From Myxococcus xanthus (GTDB lineage Bacteria > Myxococcota > Myxococcia > Myxococcales > Myxococcaceae), in NCBI RefSeq assembly GCF_013116825.1, contig NZ_JABFNS010000019.1, positions 1-64,000 of the forward strand: a DNA stretch of 64,000 bases, written 5' to 3'. The position numbers and the translations under genes are program-made. Below, piece after piece: positions 49,410 through 57,568 of this stretch. How positions within the stretch are numbered: position 1 is the first letter of the stretch; each line of letters begins with the position of its first letter. The notes beneath the pieces are model-generated. The model was not told where the DNA came from. It did not search any database and worked only from the letters and a program-made list of their open reading frames with translations.

Positions 49410-51692
49410 ATGGTGGGGGAGAAGGCGCCGCGAATCGTGGGAGTCGCCCTGGCCGCGCTGCTGACGGCCGGTGCGGCGGAGAATCCACGGAGTGCCATTC
49501 TGGGCACGGTCATCGATGCCCAGTCCCGGCAGCCCGTCGCGGACGTCGTCGTGACAGCGAGCCCGTCCGCGTCGGGCGAGGCTGAGCGCGTTGCCGTGAG
49601 CCAACCCGACGGAAGGTATCGGATTCCCGACCTGCCCCCGGGCGACTACACGCTCCGCTTTGAACGCGAGCTGTTCGAGCCCTCCTCCCTCCCCCTCTCC
49701 GTCAGTGAAGGGCGCGCCTTACGCGTCAACGTCGAGCTCCAGCCGACGGAGCCAGGAGAGGCCGTTGGATTGTTCTGCGGAGGCCCGACTGTCGACACGA
49801 GCAGCTCGACACTTCGGTTCATCCAGTGGCGAGAGGACGTCTCGCGCGTTCCGGCCAGCCGCCCAACGAAGTGGGCTGGCGCCATGCGCACCTCGGACAG
49901 CCTCGCGGAGTGGGTCCCCGGCACGGAGGACAGCGTGGACGGACGGTCCTTCAGCGGTGCCACGCCCTTTGAAAACGAATACCTGCTGGATGGGCTTTCG
50001 ACTCGCGACCCGACCACGGGCCGCAACCTGCTCCCGCTGAGCCAGGAACTGGTCAGCGACATCAGCGTGCTCACCGGCGGATACATGCCGGAGTACGGAC
50101 GTACCACGGGTGGCATCATCGACCTGAAGCCAGTGGCCGTCTCCAATGAGCTGCAGGGTGAGGTCTTCGCGAACTGGGCACCGGGCGCGCTGGAAGGGGC
50201 ATGGAGGTCCGCGACAGGCCCCCATCCCGCCTTCTCCTCGGACGGCGCGCTCCGTCACCTGGGGGATTTCGGCGGGACACTGGGCGGACCGCTGCTCAAG
50301 GACCGGCTCTGGTTCTTCGCGGGCATCGTCCCCGCGCTCAGCCGCGTCGAACAGGATGCCGGCTTCATGGACCAGCGCAGCCTCCAGGCACTGGCCAGGT
50401 TGACGTATGCCCTCAAACACAGACATTGGACATCGCTGACGGTTGTCACCGCTCCCGCGTTGATGCGGGGGATGGAAGGCGCGCAGGCTCCGTGGGCGGT
50501 GGACAGCGACACGGTCATGACCGTGCTCGCCTACAACGCCATGGTCCTCGACGGGCGCGTCACGCTCGATGCCAAGGCGAGTTGGCTGGGCCACGATGTC
50601 ACCCGGCTGTCGCCTGCTGGCCCTGCGAGCATCGACACGGACCGATTCCAGGCGAAGACGCAGGCTTCCTATTGGCTGAAGGGCCTGGGACACCATGCGC
50701 TGGCAACGGGACTGGAGCTCGAACATGTCGTCCAACGCCCATCGCAGGTCGCCGACATCACCAGCAGCAGCTTGAGCGGGTTCGTGCAGGACCGATGGAC
50801 CTTGAACGACCGGCTCACGCTGAATGGAGGTCTTCGCTACGACGCGCAGTTCCTCGATGCGGACGTGCGTGGGAACATGACGCATCACCAGCTCTCCCCA
50901 CGAGTCGGGCTCGCCTTCGACCCCGGTGGGAACGGCCGGATGAGGCTGTTCGCGCACGCCGCGAAGTATCAGGGGATGGTTCCCCTGGGGTTGCTCACGC
51001 CGGACGCGCGCATCGCTTCGCGGCTCGGCCCGACGTCGTCTTCCGAGTTTGTCGCGGGCGCGGAGCATGAGCTCTCGCTGTTCGCGAAGGCGGGTGTGAC
51101 CTACACGCGCCGCCGCCTGGATGATGCGCTCGCGACCCTTGCGGACGACGGTGCGGGCGGGTTCCTCATCGTCAATCCCGGCGCGGGCCCTGCTGCCAGC
51201 TTGCCGAAGGCAGCGCGCACCTATGATGCCGTCACGGTGGAGCTTGGCCGCAGCTTCTGGGACGGCTGGCAGGCCCAGCTCCGTTACACATGGTCTCGGC
51301 TCCAAGGGAACTACACAGGCCCCTTCGGCACGGATGGCGGACGGCCGCTGTCACAGTCGCGATTGCTCGCATCGGACCGGCCCCATGTCTTCAAGGCCTT
51401 TGCATCCAAGGAGTTCACGCTCACACGGAAGCTCACGCTCAACGCGGGCCTCGCCTACCTGGGCGCGGCTGGGGCACCGCGCGAAGCGGGCAACTCGCGG
51501 ACGCCGTGGGTACACACCATCGATGCCCAGCTGAGCGCGCGCTACGGCACTTCCGACCAGCACATCGTGACGCTGAGCATCGACGCGTTCAATGTGCTCA
51601 ATGCACAAGCTGTTCTCCGTGAGGAGACGTTGCTGCCCTTGCAGTACCAGACGCCACGACAGCTCCGCCTCGGGGTTCGCTACGCCTTCTGA
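49410..51692 (+). CDS. Oar-like TonB-dependent receptor with N-terminal CarboxypepD_reg domain
   Basis: A 760-residue outer-membrane protein. Signal peptide (RIVGVALAALLTAGAAE), a carboxypeptidase-regulatory beta sandwich (SAILGTVIDAQSRQPVADVVVTASP ... DGRYRIPDLPPGDYTLRFE), a plug-like region (FSGATPFENEYLLDGLSTRDPTTG; ISVLTGGYMPEYGRTTGGIIDL) and a barrel ending in the outer-membrane signature LRLGVRYAF. Oar-type proteins of myxobacteria are linked to development and to predation-related secretion. The ATG at 49410 is favoured over the ATG at 49380 because GGAGGGGAG lies about 10 nt upstream and the signal peptide then starts cleanly. Divergent from the beta-propeller-like gene. Confidence 0.88.
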   Translation: MVGEKAPRIVGVALAALLTAGAAENPRSAILGTVIDAQSRQPVADVVVTASPSASGEAERVAVSQPDGRYRIPDLPPGDYTLRFERELFEPSSLPLSVSEGRALRVNVELQPTEPGEAVGLFCGGPTVDTSSSTLRFIQWREDVSRVPASRPTKWAGAMRTSDSLAEWVPGTEDSVDGRSFSGATPFENEYLLDGLSTRDPTTGRNLLPLSQELVSDISVLTGGYMPEYGRTTGGIIDLKPVAVSNELQGEVFANWAPGALEGAWRSATGPHPAFSSDGALRHLGDFGGTLGGPLLKDRLWFFAGIVPALSRVEQDAGFMDQRSLQALARLTYALKHRHWTSLTVVTAPALMRGMEGAQAPWAVDSDTVMTVLAYNAMVLDGRVTLDAKASWLGHDVTRLSPAGPASIDTDRFQAKTQASYWLKGLGHHALATGLELEHVVQRPSQVADITSSSLSGFVQDRWTLNDRLTLNGGLRYDAQFLDADVRGNMTHHQLSPRVGLAFDPGGNGRMRLFAHAAKYQGMVPLGLLTPDARIASRLGPTSSSEFVAGAEHELSLFAKAGVTYTRRRLDDALATLADDGAGGFLIVNPGAGPAASLPKAARTYDAVTVELGRSFWDGWQAQLRYTWSRLQGNYTGPFGTDGGRPLSQSRLLASDRPHVFKAFASKEFTLTRKLTLNAGLAYLGAAGAPREAGNSRTPWVHTIDAQLSARYGTSDQHIVTLSIDAFNVLNAQAVLREETLLPLQYQTPRQLRLGVRYAF

Positions 51693-51722
51693 GGCAGACC
51701 TCCTCCGGCCGAGGGTGCCGGC

Positions 51723-53023
51723 TGCTGTTCGGAAATGTCGGGACTTTTGAGGGCGGTCTCAGCCGGTCATCGCAACACTTTGAGCGAATACCTCTGCGGG
51801 GGTACGCCAGTCGAGTGTCTGGCGGGGGCGGGTGTTGAGTTGATGGGCGACGGCGTCGAGTTGGGCGCGCGACAGGCCGCTCAAGTCCAGGCCCTTGGGG
51901 AAGTACTGGCGCAGTAGTCCGTTGGTGTTCTCGTTGCTGCCGCGTTGCCACGGGCTGTGGGGGTCGCAGAAATAGACTTGGACGTCGGTGTCGATGGTGA
52001 AGCGCGCGTGCTCGGCCATCTCCTTTCCCTGGTCCCAGGTGAGGCTGCGGCGCAGGGCCTGCGGCAGCTGGCCAATCTGCTGGGTGAGAGCCTCGCGCAC
52101 GTGGGGGGCGGTACGCCCCTCGGGCAGGTGCAACAGCATGACGTAGCGGCTACGGCGCTCCACCAGCGTGCCGATGGCGCTCTTACCCTGCTTGCCCATC
52201 AGCAAATCGCCCTCCCAGTGGCCTGGCACGGCTTTCGGCGTCAGGCGGGCGCTCACTGAGCATCACCCGGCCCGGTAGCTGGCCGGACAGGACGCTGGCG
52301 CGGCCTCGGGGCCGGCGCTGGGGGCGGCCCGTGCGCAGGCTCGCGGCGAGCTCCTTGCGCAGGCTGCCCCGCGTCTGCACGTAGAGGCTGCGGTAAATGG
52401 TTTCGTGGGAGACGTGCATCTGGGGCTGGTGCGCAAAGTCGCGCTTGAGCGTGGCGGCAATCTGCTGGGGACTCCAGCACTTCAGCAGCCGCCGCTCCAC
52501 CTCCTGGCGCAGCTGGGGCTGGGCCAACAGCTTCGTCCGCTTGGGCCGGCGCGCCGCCCGCACGGCCGCGGCCTCGCCCACCCACGCCCGGTAGCCCTCG
52601 CGTCCCTTGCCGGCACGCTTCACCTCGCGGCTGATGGTGGACGGGGCGCGCCCCAGCCGCCGCGCGATGGCGCGCATGGACTCTTCCGCCTGCACGCCAC
52701 GAGACACCTCCTCGCGCTCGGCCACGCTCAAACGCAAGGCAGAGCGCACGCGCGGCGGCCGCCGGATGCCGCCCGCACGCCGCAACAGGCGCTGCAGCGT
52801 GCGCTCATTCACCCCGACCGCCCGCGCTGCCGCCTCCTGCGTCTGCCCGGCGGCCACCGCACGCTGCACCTCCAGCCAGTCCTCTCCACTCATCCTGCCG
52901 AGCTTGCCTCGACTCTCCACCGGGCACCTCTCCCGGATGCGCTCGCCTTCAGCGCATCCTGACTGGTGCGTTCACCGGTTGAGACAGCCGAGCGGCGAAA
53001 TGTCCCGACATTTCCGAACAGCA
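51723..53023 (-). mobile_element. IS30-family insertion sequence, 1301 bp
   Basis: Bounded by perfect 22-bp inverted repeats at 51723-51744 and 53002-53023 (starting TGCTGTTCGGAAATG). Beyond them the ends continue to match imperfectly for another 20 or so bases (GGC-GTCTCA-CCGGT on both sides). Inside is one IS30-type transposase region on the minus strand. No convincing target duplication is visible. The element sits between the Oar-like receptor and the GT51-like gene and interrupts neither. Confidence 0.9.
51759..52893 (-). pseudogene. IS30-family transposase, broken by a frameshift
   Basis: The N-terminal part (from ATG 52893; frame open from 52920) has two HTH modules (EAAARAVGVNERTLQRLLRRAGG; RAIARRLGRAPSTISREVKR) and SPQQIAATLKRDF, HVSHETIYRSLY. 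The C-terminal part, in another frame, has AVPGHWEGDLLMG, LTWDQGKEM and SPWQRGSNENTNGLLRQYFPKG, giving the full DDE triad. The two join near 52233-52236 at a GAAAG, where one extra base shifts the frame. IS30 transposases are normally a single frame, so this copy is probably inactive, unless a +1 ribosomal shift or a sequencing error is involved. Confidence 0.8.
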
Positions 53024-53166
53024 AGCTCTGAAGCCCGTCCAGGGCCGGGCTCGCCACGCGCTCATTCGTTTGGGCGCCGGAGTCCCCATGTGAATGCGGC
53101 CAGGACAAAGGCAGCGGTGCTCACGGGTGGCATCGCTGGCCTGAAGGTTGCTCATGCGCCTGGGCC

Positions 53167-53904
53167 ATGCGCTGGAAACGGGCTTTCAAGGTGATGATGT
53201 GGCTGTTGAGCCTCGGGCTTGTGGTGCCGCTGGCCACTGTGGAGTGCGTCTATCAGGCCATGCTCGCGCGGGTACCCTCCCTTCCCCAGAAGATGGAGGG
53301 CCCGTCGCCCCCAGCATCCTGGAATCAGGTGCGGTGGGCGCAGAGCGAACACACGCCGGCGCTTCGCGTGCAACCGGTCTGGCCGACCACCCTCCTCTTC
53401 ACCCTGATGAAGGTCACGCTGAGTCGCCCCGCGGCAGGAGGAATGCGCGGCACGATGCCTCACGGGTTCAGGCTTGCCGGCAGTGTGGCTCACACATGGT
53501 CACGCCTTCAGGACGGGACTGGCGAAAGGCGGATACGCGTTTTTGAAACACTTGCCCTGACCATCTGGCTCACCCGAACCTGGACCGCGGAGGAGTTGCT
53601 CGCTTTCGAAGCGAGGCACCTCTGGTTGGGTCGTGACCTTATCGGCGCACATGCCGCCGCGCCCGTGCTGCTGCGCAAGGAGTGGGTACGGCTTGATGCG
53701 ACAGACGCAGCGCTGCTCCTCGCCATTGCCGAGAACCCTCGCGACGTCGGCTGCGCTCCAAACCGAGTTCGACAGCGGCGAGACAGGCTGCTGGGGCACC
53801 TGTCCGACGCAGGCGTCGTCAGTGCGGCTGAAGCGGAAGCAGCGCGCACGTCGCCACCGGCACTGAGCTCCCCCGCTCGTGAGCCGTCATGTCCCCGGCG
53901 CTGA
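53167..53904 (+). CDS. Degenerate GT51-like (peptidoglycan glycosyltransferase) protein
   Basis: A 245-residue membrane-anchored protein (LLSLGLVVPLATVECVYQ). The C-terminal half follows the GT51 transglycosylase pattern: ALTIWLTRTWTAEELLAFEARHLWLGRDLIGAHAAAPVLL, LDATDAALLLAIAENP, RQRRDRLLGHLSDAGVVSAAEAEAA. The two catalytic motifs are not recognisable: the EDxxFxxHxG box is absent from the N-terminal half, and the GxSTITQQ helix is replaced by AGSVAHTWSRLQ. It is therefore unlikely to polymerise lipid II. It keeps an open frame of sensible length, so it may have a binding role; it could also be an ageing relic. Just right of the IS30 element. Confidence 0.65.
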   Translation: MRWKRAFKVMMWLLSLGLVVPLATVECVYQAMLARVPSLPQKMEGPSPPASWNQVRWAQSEHTPALRVQPVWPTTLLFTLMKVTLSRPAAGGMRGTMPHGFRLAGSVAHTWSRLQDGTGERRIRVFETLALTIWLTRTWTAEELLAFEARHLWLGRDLIGAHAAAPVLLRKEWVRLDATDAALLLAIAENPRDVGCAPNRVRQRRDRLLGHLSDAGVVSAAEAEAARTSPPALSSPAREPSCPRR

Positions 53905-54049
53905 GAGGCCCGTAGGGCGGACTCGACAGTGGCTTCCTGACGCCACCGCTCCCAACATTCGGCCATCCTCTTGGCTGTTCGCCTGTTCCCGTGCTTGCCG
54001 CCTCGCTCCCGGACCTCACCTTTGCGAGGCAAAGGGAAAGGAACCGACC

Positions 54050-55474
54050 ATGCGACGCGCCATCACCCATGCCGCCCTGACCTTCAGCCTTCTCACGTCA
54101 TCGGCCGGTCTCGCCCAGCCAGCAAGCGGTGGCTCGGCCGGAGGCGCGGCGTCCGGCGGAACGCCGGGCGTCGTCCAGCCACAGGACGCCTACGACCCAG
54201 GCAACTTCTCGCCTCCGCCGCAGTTGGCTCCTGACGGTTCGGAAAGAAACTCGATGGACACGATTGAGACCAACACCGGCGCGGAGCCCGTCGCCGCACC
54301 ACCCGCAGGCGCGACACGCGGGTACGCCCCCCAGCCGGGTATCGGCGGCAGCTGGGAACCCGAGGCACCCGCGAACGCCGACGGCGGCACCTGGGGAACT
54401 GGAATGAACGTTCCTTCCACGGGCACGGCCGGCACAGGTGGGTCGGGATTGAGCGGCACCGCAGGAACGGGCACGACTGGCGGAGGCACGAACACGGCAG
54501 GTGCGAACTCCGGCGGCAGTGACATGTCGGCAGGCTCCGCCTCTGAAGGTAGCAGTACGGCGGCCGGCGGCAGCAACATGTCGGCAGGCTCCGCCTCTGA
54601 AGGCAGCAGTACGGCGGCCGGCGGCAGCAACATGTCAGTAGGCTCCGCTTCTGAAGGCAGCAGTACGGCGGTCGGCGGCAGCGGCATGTCGGCAGCCCCC
54701 GCATCTGAAGGCAGCAGTACGGCAGCCGGAGGCAGCGGCATATCGGCAGGCCCCGCCTCTGAAGGCAGCAGTACGGCAGCCGGAGGCAGCGGCATGTCGA
54801 CAGACTCCAGCTCCGATGTCGGCGGTACGGCGACGGGCGGCAGTGGCATGTCGACAGACTCCAGCTCCGATGTCGGCGGTACGGCGACCGGCGGCAGTGG
54901 CATGACGACCGGCTCCGCGACGGACGGCGCGGCCGGCAGCAACACGATGGGAACCCAGCCCCCTGCGACGAGGCAGGGCAGTTCGACTGATGGCCGTGAA
55001 TCACCGGCTGGCGCGCCCACGGGCGGCGCGGTCAGCGGCGGCGCAGCAGAGACTCAGGCAGCCAGCGGCGCGGGGCACGAGAACCTCGAGCAAGAGGTCG
55101 CGCGGCTTCGCGACCAGGTCCAGCGGCTCGAAGCCGAGGTGAACACATTGCGGCGCGAGGGTACGGGGACGGGCGGCTCAGGGACACAGGCCACGGCGTC
55201 TGACGCGGACACGGGGACCACGGTGCTGGCCAGCGTCGTCATGCAAGGGCGGGTGGCCTCCGTCGGAAAGGACCACGTCGTGGTCCGCGACGCCGAGTCC
55301 GGAGACACCTTCAACCTCTTTGTGACCAACACCACCCGCATCAGCGCCAACGGCAAGCGCGTCTCACCGCAGCAACTCTCCGAGGGCACGCCCGTGCAAG
55401 CCGCGTTCAACTACATCGCGGATGGTGACACCTACGCCACGCAGATTCGGGCCTATCCCGGCCGCAGGCGCTGA
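54050..55474 (+). CDS. Secreted low-complexity 18-residue-repeat protein with coiled coil and C-terminal beta domain
   Basis: A 474-residue exported protein: signal peptide (AALTFSLLTSSAGLAQ), a Gly/Ser/Thr/Pro-rich region, eight 18-residue repeats (154-298) of the form GGSxMSAGSASEGSSTAA, a short coiled coil (ENLEQEVARLRDQVQRLEAE, about 344-370), and an about 80-residue C-terminal beta domain (GRVASVGKDHVVVRDAESG ... TPVQAAFNYIADGDTYATQI) resembling DUF5666-type OB folds. ATG at 54050 has AAAGGAA upstream. Possibly an elastic or matrix-associated surface protein; unknown otherwise. Confidence 0.75.
   Translation: MRRAITHAALTFSLLTSSAGLAQPASGGSAGGAASGGTPGVVQPQDAYDPGNFSPPPQLAPDGSERNSMDTIETNTGAEPVAAPPAGATRGYAPQPGIGGSWEPEAPANADGGTWGTGMNVPSTGTAGTGGSGLSGTAGTGTTGGGTNTAGANSGGSDMSAGSASEGSSTAAGGSNMSAGSASEGSSTAAGGSNMSVGSASEGSSTAVGGSGMSAAPASEGSSTAAGGSGISAGPASEGSSTAAGGSGMSTDSSSDVGGTATGGSGMSTDSSSDVGGTATGGSGMTTGSATDGAAGSNTMGTQPPATRQGSSTDGRESPAGAPTGGAVSGGAAETQAASGAGHENLEQEVARLRDQVQRLEAEVNTLRREGTGTGGSGTQATASDADTGTTVLASVVMQGRVASVGKDHVVVRDAESGDTFNLFVTNTTRISANGKRVSPQQLSEGTPVQAAFNYIADGDTYATQIRAYPGRRR
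54512..54943 (+). repeat. Coding tandem repeat, 54-bp period
   Basis: Eight in-frame copies; the first five share ASEGSSTA, the sixth and seventh (TDSSSDVGGTAT) are nearly identical to each other, the eighth is degraded. Two sub-families indicate separate duplication events. Confidence 0.85.
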
Positions 55475-55501
55475 AGCCCCACCCTTCACCTGGGGACGAG
55501 C

Positions 55502-55807
55502 TCAACCAGCCTGCCCATCCTGGACGAAGCGCTCGATGCGGGCGATGGCCAGCATCATCTTCTGTCGCGCGGAGCTGTTCGCCGAATGCACCTGGACCCG
55601 TGGCGGCACGAAGCCACGGGTCGCCACGGCCTCTTCCAGCCACAGCAAGACGTCGTATCCGGTGCCATGCGTGTCGTCGCCCAGGTCGTGGTCCAGACTC
55701 AACTCCGTCACCTGCCCGGATGCCAGCAGCGCAATCGCTTCTTCGGGCCACCACACACGCACCCAGCCGTAGGGAGTGGCCCGTTCGTCATCCAGATAGA
55801 CCTTCAT
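55502..55807 (-). CDS. Cyclic-phosphate-processing receiver (cREC)-like protein
   Basis: A 101-residue stand-alone domain. MKVYLDDERATPYGWVRVWWPEEAIALL and LSLDHDLGDDTHGTGYDVLLWLEE match the cREC family, receiver-fold proteins with acidic metal-binding residues (LDDER, DHDLGDD) proposed to act on cyclic-phosphate-bearing nucleic acids rather than accept phosphate. A conserved C-terminal PPRVQVHSAN follows. ATG at 55807. Converges with the repeat protein. Confidence 0.78.
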   Translation of the reverse strand: MKVYLDDERATPYGWVRVWWPEEAIALLASGQVTELSLDHDLGDDTHGTGYDVLLWLEEAVATRGFVPPRVQVHSANSSARQKMMLAIARIERFVQDGQAG

Positions 55808-55896
55808 GGCATCCACGCCTCGCGTTCGGTGACACAGGGCCCCAGGGACGCGCCTGGAGCGCCGTGACTGAATCCAGCGAAGACGACTCACCACGG

Positions 55897-56244
55897 CTAC
55901 GCCTGCTGCTCCAGACTGGCCATCGCCTTGCCGATGTAAGCGAAGAGCGAGGGGTCCAACCCATGCTTCGACGCGACCTCGGGCTCCTGCTGATGCGTCG
56001 CATTCAGCGCCCCTTCGATGCCAGGGTCGCCCCCCGTGAACGCCTTCAACAGCTCCCGCCAGCGCATGGCCAGCGAGCGCACCGGCTCGCTCGTGGGGTC
56101 CGTGCCCTGGTCCATCTCCGCGCGGACGCGAGCGATGAGTTGGGGCCACTCGGCCTCGACCTGGCGGATGGCTTCCTCCCCCAGGGCCTCGCGGCGGGCC
56201 TTCAACTGATGGAGCTGCGCCGGCGTGTAGTGCTTCTCGAACAT
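55897..56244 (-). CDS. Lone TipAS antibiotic-recognition domain protein
   Basis: A 115-residue helical protein matching the TipAS domain (YTPAQLHQLKARREALGEEAIRQVEAEW; GTDPTSEPVRSLAMRWRELLKAFTGGDPGI). In TipA this domain follows a MerR HTH and binds thiopeptides; here no HTH is present (the ORF begins MFEKHYTPAQLH), so it cannot act as a classical activator. It may sequester ligand, as TipAS does when made alone from the internal tipA start. Confidence 0.85.
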   Translation of the reverse strand: MFEKHYTPAQLHQLKARREALGEEAIRQVEAEWPQLIARVRAEMDQGTDPTSEPVRSLAMRWRELLKAFTGGDPGIEGALNATHQQEPEVASKHGLDPSLFAYIGKAMASLEQQA

Positions 56245-56323
56245 GATTCACACCTCATCCCGCCACGGCAGTGTGGCGTGATGAGATGGGTACGGCCTCA
56301 CGCGGCGTGAGGCTCAAGCGGAT

Positions 56324-56551
56324 TCAACGCTCGTCATCCGAAGCGCCGCCCGCGAGCTTCCGCAGCTTCGCGGCGAACGGGCTCTCCTCCCCCGCCCGCA
56401 GCGTCCCGCCCGCCATCCGCTGCCGCCGCGCCAGCGCGAGGCCTCCCTCGGCGGGCCCTTCCAGCGCCTCCTTCTCGAAGCGGTCCTGCCCACCGAGCGC
56501 GCGCCCCACGGGGCGCGAAGCAATGACACGGCGGTTCGTATCCACGGACAT
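56324..56551 (-). CDS. Small hypothetical protein
   Basis: A 75-residue frame (MSVDTNRRVIASRPVGRALGG ... LRKLAGGASDDER), charged and soluble, 30 bp downstream of the acyltransferase-like gene on the same strand, with GGGG 6-9 nt before its ATG. Plausible but not recognised; it could be chance in GC-rich DNA. Confidence 0.5.
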   Translation of the reverse strand: MSVDTNRRVIASRPVGRALGGQDRFEKEALEGPAEGGLALARRQRMAGGTLRAGEESPFAAKLRKLAGGASDDER

Positions 56552-56581
56552 GAAGGCCCCTTTCGAAGCAGCGGCCCGATG

Positions 56582-57472
56582 CTACCCCACCTCCGCACCG
56601 CTCGCAGCCCTGCCCCCATCTGGCGAAGCCGAGCCCCACGTCCCCTCCGGCGCCTCCAGCGCGGCGCCGATGTCGCGCAAGACACGCGCGACGTCCTCCA
56701 CGCCGATGAGCCGGGCGTCCCAGGTGCAAGTGAGCGTCATCACCTGCCCAGGCACCAGCGCGCCCGCATCCACCACGGGCTCCGTCCGCACCGCGCCCGG
56801 CGCCAGCAGGAGGGGCACGCGCGTGTACGGCACCAGGGCCACATAGCCCCGTTCCAGCCCCAACGAGCCCAGGCTCGTCACCGCCACCGAGCCGAACGGG
56901 TCCCACGGCATGCCCACCCAGCGCAGGTCCACGTTCAACGTGAACCAGACGAAGGACAACATCCGCAGCGCCCATCCCATCAGGAAGCCAGGGATGAGCG
57001 AGGAGCGCCGCTTGCCACGCTCGATGACGGCATCCCGGCGCGCTCGGACCGCTGCGATGCGCGCGGCCATCGTCTCCGCGAAAGCCCCCAGCGACAGCGA
57101 GTCCGCGCGATGCACCGTGGCCGTCGTCAGGTCCGCGCGCCCCGTCTCCGCGGGCTGCACCACCAACACGCAGACGCCGACCGCCTTGCGCCGCCAGGGG
57201 CGATTCCAGCGCATCAGAACATTCGCTTCGGGATGGCGGCGCAGCGCATCCGCGGCGGCCTTGGCCACCAGGTGCGTCACCGTGAGGCGCTGTCCCGTCC
57301 GGGCGCGGAAGGCTTCGAGGAAGGCCACCGCTCGCTCCATGCGCACCTCCACCGCCGCATAGGCGCTGGGATCTCCTGGCGAACGCCATGTCCCCAGGGC
57401 GAGCTTGCGGAAGGCACCGGCTGGCGGGGCGGGCTGAAGGTCGAGGTGCACGGGCAGCGTCCGCCTTCGCAC
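56582..57472 (-). CDS. 2-oxoacid-dehydrogenase-E2/CAT-fold acyltransferase-like protein without the catalytic His
   Basis: A 296-residue protein with the trimeric CAT/E2 catalytic fold: FLEAFRARTGQRLTVTHLVAKAAADALRRHPEANVLM at the N-terminal half and PFGSVAVTSLGSLGLERGY near the middle. In E2 and CAT enzymes the C-terminal motif is DHRxxDG with catalytic His; here it is WDARLIGVEDVARVLRDI, so His is Ala and DG is GV. There are no lipoyl or E3-binding domains. Probably not an active acyltransferase by the usual mechanism. GTG at 57472 (VRRRTLPVHLDL) is the likely start; the frame continues upstream only as antisense of the DUF1684 gene. Confidence 0.75.
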   Translation of the reverse strand: MRRRTLPVHLDLQPAPPAGAFRKLALGTWRSPGDPSAYAAVEVRMERAVAFLEAFRARTGQRLTVTHLVAKAAADALRRHPEANVLMRWNRPWRRKAVGVCVLVVQPAETGRADLTTATVHRADSLSLGAFAETMAARIAAVRARRDAVIERGKRRSSLIPGFLMGWALRMLSFVWFTLNVDLRWVGMPWDPFGSVAVTSLGSLGLERGYVALVPYTRVPLLLAPGAVRTEPVVDAGALVPGQVMTLTCTWDARLIGVEDVARVLRDIGAALEAPEGTWGSASPDGGRAASGAEVG

Positions 57473-57568
57473 GGAGCCCGGTCCCCTGCAACCATGGCCC
57501 CTGTGCGGAGCCCTGCGCCTGGCCCGCCGCCCTGTTAGACAGGGGCTTCCCACCCCCGAGGCCCCGAC

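Noticed and set aside
52949-53155. Minus-strand 68-codon ORF spanning the right IS30 end
   Set aside because: It runs through the inverted repeat, has no ribosome site or family, and is best read as chance.
54512-54943. Regular short repeats that could be mistaken for a CRISPR array
   Set aside because: Units are contiguous 54-bp in-frame codons without spacers; no cas genes.
54190-55020. 276-codon minus-strand ORF with repeated LPPAAVLLPSEAEPADM
   Set aside because: Mirror of the 54-bp coding repeats of the plus-strand secreted protein; it inherits the periodicity from it.
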